Below are positions 4,908-8,426 of a DNA stretch of 8,426 nt, one piece after another. The position numbers and the translations under genes are program-made. This stretch comes from CF-96 sp028287605 (GTDB lineage: Bacteria > Chloroflexota > Dormibacteria > Aeolococcales > Aeolococcaceae): NCBI GenBank assembly GCA_034666465.1, contig JAXDLT010000075.1:1-8426 (forward strand), given 5' to 3'. The notes beneath the pieces are model-generated. The model ran no database searches. It saw only the letters and a program-made list of their open reading frames with translations, and was not told where the DNA came from. The number at the start of each line of letters is the position of its first letter. The stretch's first letter is position 1.

Positions 4908-7163
4908 CTATAGTGAGCCGCCCACCGGAGGCAGCCTCCGCGGCTGGGTCGCAGTGCCCCGGATGGCCACCGGGCGCTCGTCGGAGCGGCGCCGCGCGAG
5001 GATGTGGATGTCCACGTCGCTGAGCATCCACACCAGCTTGTGGACCGTGCCCTTCGACCAGTGCGCGTGCTCGTCGCGGCTGCGGCTGAGCAGGATCTCG
5101 GTGGCGAGGATCTTCCTCGCATAGCCGGCGAGGGCGGGCGCCGCCTCGGAGTCGTGCAGGGTGACGAACTCGCCGCCGAGCTCGCGGGCGAGGGCGGCGT
5201 AGGCCTCGAGCTGCGCCTTCTCCGCCTCGGAGCGCTGCCGGGTGCGCACCGTGACCACCCGGAGCTCGCCGTCCAGGCTCCCGGCCAGGCCGGCGGCGCG
5301 GCGGATGAGCTTCTCCAGGTTGGGGCGCGGCGGGATGCAGACCATCACCCGGGCACGCGCCTCCCACGGCCGCTCGATGCTGCGCTCCTGCATGTACGCC
5401 ACCAGCCGGCGGTCGGTGTGCTGGGCGATGAGCCGGAACGCCATGGTCCGCAGCCTCGAGAGCAGCTCCGGGCGGAACTCACCGCGCAGCGCGCCCTCGA
5501 GCTCGCCGCGGGGGACGATGTCGCCGCGGCGCAGCCGGTCGTCGAGCACCGAGGGGACGACGTCGACGAGCTCGACCTCGTCGGCGAGGTCGAGCACCGA
5601 GTCGTCGACCAGTGGCCGGCCGCCGTTGCTCGGGCCGCCCAGCGCCCTGACGGTGCTGCACACGTCGCTCAGGTGCAGGGTGGCGAGCACGGTGATGCCC
5701 GCGTCGACGAGCTGCGACACCACCTCTGCGCGCGTGTGCCCGTCGATGTCCGGGCCTGCGAGGTCGTCGATGCAGACGACGTCGGGGCTGCGCCGCAGCA
5801 CCGCCAGCACGTCGAGACGGTCGGGCGGCGCCTGGTCTCCCCGGCCGCCCAGGACCTCCAGCCCCGCCAGCGCACCCTCGCACTCACTGCGTCCCGACGT
5901 CGTCGCCGCGGCGACCACCACGTCGGTCCCGCGCTCCCGGCGGCGGCGTCCCTCCTCGAGCATCGCGGTGGTGGCGCCACAGCCCCGCGCGTAGCCCACG
6001 TAGACGCGCAGCGTGCCACGCCGCGGAGGGGCGAGGTCGCGGAGGAGGTCGTCGGGGCGTCGCCGCTGCGCCACCCGTGGGCGGGGAGGCCGGCGCCGCC
6101 GCGCGCCGTCGAAGCGGGCGATGACGTGGACGTCGACACCGGGGAGCTCGTCGACGAGGCGGTCGAGCAGGGCGGGCCGCAGCCGCCGCCACAGCGAGCG
6201 CTCGTTCGGCGACTCGCCGAGCACCAGGTGGCGGCTGTCCAGCTCCTGGGCGACCCTGACCAGCTCCCTGGCGACGTCGCCCGACTCGCGCACGATCAGC
6301 GAGCACTGCAGCAGGTCGGCGACGGCGCGGGCCCGGGTCACCGCCTGGTGCGACGCCTCCGCCGAGCGCACCACCGTCACCGCCGTGCAGAGGCCGCCGA
6401 AGCGGCGGGCGATGCGCACCCCGCGACGGATGAGCGCCTCGGAGCTGTCGCTCCCGGAGATGGCGACGAGCACGTCCTGGGGAGGCGGCCGCACGTCGCC
6501 GCGGCCGTCCCCCGACCGCTGCGCCACCATCCGCAGCGCGATCTCGCGCAGGGCGGCGAGGTTGCCCGGACGGAAGAAGTTGCCCAGCGCGGTCTCGACC
6601 GTGTCGGGCGCGTAGATGTTGCCGTGGCGCATGCGCTTGCGCAGGGCCTCGGGCGCGATGTCGATGAAGTGGATCTCGTCGGCGCGGTCGATGACCCGGT
6701 CGGGAACGGTCTCGCGGACGGCGATGCCGGTGATGTGCTCGACCAGGTCCTTGACGCTCTCGATGTGCTGTACGTTCAGCGTGGTCACCACGTCGACGCC
6801 GGCGTCGCGGAGGACCTCGACGTCCTCCCAGCGCTTGGGGTGGCGCACCCCGGGCGCATTGGTGTGGGCGAGCTCGTCGACGAGCACCGCGTGGGGACGG
6901 CGCTCGAGCACGGCGTCGAGGTCCATCTCCCCGAGCACCGTCCCGTGATACGGCACCTCGAGCCGCGGCACCACCTCCAGGTGGCCGATCGCCTGCACCG
7001 TCCGGGGGCGGCCGTAGGCCTCCACGAAGCCGATCACCACGTCCTCGCCCAGGGCCACGCGCTCGCGGCCCTCGCGCAGCATGGCAAAGGTCTTCCCCGA
7101 CCCCGGCGCGGCGCCGAGATAGATACGCAGCCTGCCCCGCCGGGCGGGCATCGCCGTGCTCAT
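4908..7163 (-). CDS. Soluble tandem KdpD-sensor/USP protein: two KdpD-N + USP modules, no histidine kinase
   Basis: 751 residues, no membrane segments and no kinase core. Module 1: KdpD N-terminal domain (11-216) with Walker A GAAPGSGKT (17-25), Walker B LVDELAHTN (94-102), the KdpD signature HPKRWEDVE...TTLNVQHIES (108-136) and ETVPD (151-155), then a USP domain (229-350) with GESPNERSLW (316-325). An Arg/Pro-rich linker (353-383) leads to module 2: a second KdpD-like domain (384-583) and a second USP domain (605-724) ending SDVDIHILAR. In module 2 the Walker lysine is replaced (GYARGCGATT, 390-399; K24 corresponds to A397), and DELAHTN has become DDLAGPD. KdpD normally senses K+ stress and pairs with KdpE. 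Here the N-terminal sensor alone is doubled, so a regulatory, nucleotide-binding role is inferred. ATG at 7163 is 6 nt after a -10 box (leaderless). Confidence 0.9.
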   Translation of the reverse strand: MSTAMPARRGRLRIYLGAAPGSGKTFAMLREGRERVALGEDVVIGFVEAYGRPRTVQAIGHLEVVPRLEVPYHGTVLGEMDLDAVLERRPHAVLVDELAHTNAPGVRHPKRWEDVEVLRDAGVDVVTTLNVQHIESVKDLVEHITGIAVRETVPDRVIDRADEIHFIDIAPEALRKRMRHGNIYAPDTVETALGNFFRPGNLAALREIALRMVAQRSGDGRGDVRPPPQDVLVAISGSDSSEALIRRGVRIARRFGGLCTAVTVVRSAEASHQAVTRARAVADLLQCSLIVRESGDVARELVRVAQELDSRHLVLGESPNERSLWRRLRPALLDRLVDELPGVDVHVIARFDGARRRRPPRPRVAQRRRPDDLLRDLAPPRRGTLRVYVGYARGCGATTAMLEEGRRRRERGTDVVVAAATTSGRSECEGALAGLEVLGGRGDQAPPDRLDVLAVLRRSPDVVCIDDLAGPDIDGHTRAEVVSQLVDAGITVLATLHLSDVCSTVRALGGPSNGGRPLVDDSVLDLADEVELVDVVPSVLDDRLRRGDIVPRGELEGALRGEFRPELLSRLRTMAFRLIAQHTDRRLVAYMQERSIERPWEARARVMVCIPPRPNLEKLIRRAAGLAGSLDGELRVVTVRTRQRSEAEKAQLEAYAALARELGGEFVTLHDSEAAPALAGYARKILATEILLSRSRDEHAHWSKGTVHKLVWMLSDVDIHILARRRSDERPVAIRGTATQPRRLPPVGGSL

Positions 7164-7169
7164 GCAGCC

Positions 7170-7175
7170 AGAGTA
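7170..7175 (-). promoter_or_regulatory. -10 box of the tandem KdpD/USP gene (leaderless start)
   Basis: TACTCT on the minus strand is followed by 6 nt and the ATG at 7163. Transcription would begin at the start codon, and no Shine-Dalgarno is present. No good -35 hexamer is visible. A second in-frame ATG, four codons later, also lacks a ribosome binding site. Confidence 0.5.
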
Positions 7176-7501
7176 CGGCTCTCGGCGCGCCCGCGCGAGA
7201 CCATCTCCGCGAGGCGCGGTGCGGCGTCCCCGTGGTCACCGGCGACCGCCGTCACACCGCCCTGGTCACCATGTGGGCGGGAGCGGGGAGCGGCCAGCGA
7301 CGAGCCCTCCACCTCCCCGAAGCGTCCGGGCACCCTCCCGCGGCACCCACCCGCAGCCACGTGCAAACATCTCCAATGCTCACCAGACCTTGACAACTGC
7401 GTCCGCGTCTGCGTCGCGGCTGGGGCCGACTCCGCGACTGTGCGTCCCCCCATTGCACTCCGGCTCCTCCGGGCCGCAGGAGATCTCGGCGGGCGGACGC
7501 C
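7176..7501. other. Non-coding stretch of the divergent intergenic region
   Basis: Open frames here have no recognisable protein character and are interrupted or antisense-like. A TTGACA hexamer at 7390-7395 has no matching -10 at the usual distance. Nothing else could be supported before the hairpins starting at 7502. Confidence 0.5.
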
Positions 7502-7520
7502 CGGGCCGGCCACCGGCCCG
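7502..7520. repeat. Hairpin A: perfect 8-bp inverted repeat
   Basis: CGGGCCGG and CCGGCCCG are separated by CCA. The repeat abuts hairpin B at 7522. Both genes flanking this region point away from it, so it is not the 3' end of an annotated gene. Confidence 0.6.
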
Positions 7521-7521
7521 C

Positions 7522-7556
7522 CGGCGCCGGAGGGTCCCAACGACCCTCCGGTGCCG
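7522..7556. repeat. Hairpin B: 15-bp inverted repeat with one G-U pair
   Basis: CGGCGCCGGAGGGTC pairs with GACCCTCCGGTGCCG around the loop CCAAC. This is the longest stem in the window and would be very stable as RNA. No U-tract follows on either side. It may be a leader structure, part of a small RNA, or a terminator of an unseen transcript. Confidence 0.7.
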
Positions 7557-7566
7557 CGGGGCACCG

Positions 7567-7592
7567 CAGGGGATGTGGACAGGGGATGCCGA
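7567..7592. repeat. Short tandem repeat, 13-bp period
   Basis: CAGGGGATG occurs at 7567-7575 and 7580-7588; the 13-bp units CAGGGGATGTGGA and CAGGGGATGCCGA match at 11 positions. It lies between hairpin B and the palindrome at 7614. Function unknown. Confidence 0.45.
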
Positions 7593-7613
7593 ACCCCCCG
7601 CGTGGAGGATTGA

Positions 7614-7639
7614 CCATCCTGACGGCGGCGTCAGGATGG
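7614..7639. promoter_or_regulatory. Perfect 11-bp inverted repeat upstream of the gene at 7647
   Basis: CCATCCTGACG and CGTCAGGATGG surround GCGG. A possible promoter, TTGACC (7610-7615), 16 nt, CAGGAT (7632-7637), overlaps it almost exactly, so it reads best as a dimeric repressor operator. Otherwise it is a leader hairpin just before the translation start. Confidence 0.5.
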
Positions 7640-7646
7640 GGCGCGG

Positions 7647-8129
7647 ATGTTTGAGGAGGTGGACGCTCATGCTGTCGGGCATCCGGGCATGGCCATGACG
7701 TACTCCGGGAGGACGGTGACGCCGCGGGTCCTCTGGGTCGACGCACGAAGGCACGAGACCAGCCTTCGCGCGTTCTGCGACTCCGACGACTGGACCGCGA
7801 TCCCGCGGTCCGCGATCGCCCGCGACCCGGAATGGCTCTACCACAAGTCGGCGATGGAGGCGTGCGCGACCGTGTCCGCACAGCTCTTCTCCGAGGCCCT
7901 CGGACTGACGCACGCGGCCTCTCGACTCCAGGACCCCGACGCGACCGGCACCCGGACGGTGACCGCTCGGGTGGTCGGTGTCATCGCCTCCCTCGAGGCC
8001 GTCTCCGGCACCCGGCGCGACGGCGAGCGGGAGCCGTCCCGCCGCGCCGGCACGGCGCGCGGCGCCACCCGCGGGATCCTCGCCGTCGTCCGCCGTGGCG
8101 GACGCCTCCACGCCGCCGGCGGCGAGTAG
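7647..8129 (+). CDS. Protein of unknown function
   Basis: I do not recognise this protein (160 residues from the ATG at 7647; 144 from the ATG at 7695). Codons have the strong third-position G/C bias of the neighbouring genes, which supports it as real. It opens with a beta-like stretch (VTPRVLWVDARR), contains DWTAIP and EWLYHKSAMEACATVSAQLFSEALG, likely amphipathic helix, and ends in an Arg/Gly/Ala-rich tail. No membrane segment or signal peptide is seen. The start is uncertain. 7647 has no ribosome binding site but lies 9 nt after a possible -10. The strong GAGGAGG at 7653-7659 instead serves an out-of-frame ATG at 7669, whose nine-codon frame ends overlapping the in-frame ATG at 7695 (ATGA). 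It precedes a lipoprotein gene by 102 bp on the same strand. Confidence 0.65.
   Translation: MFEEVDAHAVGHPGMAMTYSGRTVTPRVLWVDARRHETSLRAFCDSDDWTAIPRSAIARDPEWLYHKSAMEACATVSAQLFSEALGLTHAASRLQDPDATGTRTVTARVVGVIASLEAVSGTRRDGEREPSRRAGTARGATRGILAVVRRGGRLHAAGGE
7669..7698 (+). CDS. Possible nine-codon leader ORF overlapping the start of the unknown gene
   Basis: MLSGIRAWP followed by TGA at 7696-7698. It has the best ribosome binding site in the area, GAGGAGG, 9 nt upstream. Its stop overlaps ATG 7695 as ATGA, the classic arrangement for translational coupling. It is too short for composition to say whether it is really translated. Confidence 0.25.
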   Translation: MLSGIRAWP

Positions 8130-8231
8130 ACGCCGAGCGCTCCGCGCAAGATCCACGCGGATCCCGGCGTTGTATCGGGGCGCGCAGAGGAACGACGGCG
8201 CGCGCCCAACCCTCAGGAAGGCGGTGTTCAC

Positions 8232-8426
8232 ATGACGCGACGCCATGCGCTGTTGCTGGCCGTCCTCGGTGCCGCGGCGGTGTCCTGCGGCAGCTCTCCC
8301 GCCGGAAGCGCCTCGCCCACGGCGGCCACCCCCGCGAACGGCCGCGGTCCCGCGGCGGTCGCGCCCGTGGGCGCCGCGCCGGTGACGCAGGCACCCCCGG
8401 GGTGGAAGCTCACCGTCTACTACACC
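8232..8426 (+). CDS. Secreted lipoprotein, N-terminal 65 residues (cut by right edge)
   Basis: MTRRHALLLAVLGAAAVSCG has a positive n-region, a hydrophobic core and a lipobox (AVSC, Cys19), so it is probably lipid-anchored outside the membrane after signal peptidase II cleavage. A Ser/Ala/Pro/Gly-rich linker (20-56) typical of exported high-GC proteins follows, and then the start of a folded domain, GWKLTVYYT. That phrase is reminiscent of actinobacterial secreted proteins of unknown function. The start ATG is 10 nt after AGGAAGG. The gene follows the unknown gene at 7647-8129 on the same strand. In the 102-bp gap only a weak GATCC/GGATC inverted repeat (8150-8163) is seen, with no clear promoter, so co-transcription is possible. 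Confidence 0.85.
   Translation, partial: MTRRHALLLAVLGAAAVSCGSSPAGSASPTAATPANGRGPAAVAPVGAAPVTQAPPGWKLTVYYT

Noticed and set aside
3416..5122. 568-codon minus-strand open frame
   Set aside because: It is a shifted frame over the crotonase and csoR, crosses the divergent metallothionein gene, and is Arg-rich throughout.
7390..7395. TTGACA as a -35 element
   Set aside because: No -10-like sequence occurs 16-19 nt downstream.
7392..7407. GACAACTGCG + TCCGCG shared with 1533-1550 upstream of copA (2-nt indel)
   Set aside because: Ten-base matches are expected many times by chance within 8 kb, and neither copy has other regulatory context.
5004..7613. 869-codon plus-strand open frame opposite the tandem KdpD/USP gene
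   Set aside because: It is the antisense shadow of a gene with unmistakable KdpD and USP motifs. Long antisense frames are common in very GC-rich DNA, and the translation is His/Arg/Ala/Gly-biased with no domain.
7380..8246. 288-codon minus-strand open frame opposite the unknown gene
   Set aside because: It passes through the palindrome and the promoter region and is Arg/Gly-rich; the plus-strand frame has the better codon pattern.

Overview
This is a very G+C-rich bacterial window with strong G/C preference at third codon positions. It has several apparently leaderless genes, a CsoR-type copper repressor and a crotonase of the kind common in high-GC Gram-positives. This suggests an actinobacterium or a related high-GC lineage (Ca. 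Dormibacterota / Chloroflexota-like). The sequence alone does not settle the phylum. No tRNA, rRNA, CRISPR array, insertion sequence or phage gene was recognised.

Region 1 (1-3996) is a copper-handling island. A P1B-type Cu(I)-exporting ATPase (copA, minus strand, cut by the left edge) is divergent from a His/Met-rich membrane protein (1711-2292) with three copies of an H...M..GMV.MF motif. A four-helix His-containing membrane protein of unknown function follows (3108-2407, minus). Next is csoR (3657-3364, minus), with the complete Cu(I) ligand set C41/H66/C70. Divergent from csoR is a 39-residue, nine-cysteine metallothionein-like gene (3877-3996). Its promoter (TTGACG-18-TATGGT) carries a CsoR-type box in the spacer. 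The inferred circuit is that Cu(I) releases CsoR, so a copper sponge is made while CopA exports the excess. The two membrane proteins are candidate accessory factors.

Region 2 (4090-7163, minus) holds two co-directional genes 35 nt apart. The first, from an apparently leaderless promoter, is a 751-residue soluble protein made of two tandem KdpD-sensor + USP modules with no membrane or histidine-kinase part. In its second module the nucleotide-binding motifs are eroded. The second gene is an enoyl-CoA hydratase/isomerase-family protein. No kdpFABC genes are in the window.

Region 3 (7164-8426) is a ~480 bp divergent intergenic region with three strong perfect or near-perfect inverted repeats. 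It is followed by a plus-strand gene of unknown function (7647-8129) and the start of a secreted lipoprotein gene (8232 to the right edge). The hairpins lie where neither flanking gene ends, so they are more likely leader, operator or small-RNA structures than terminators of the annotated genes.
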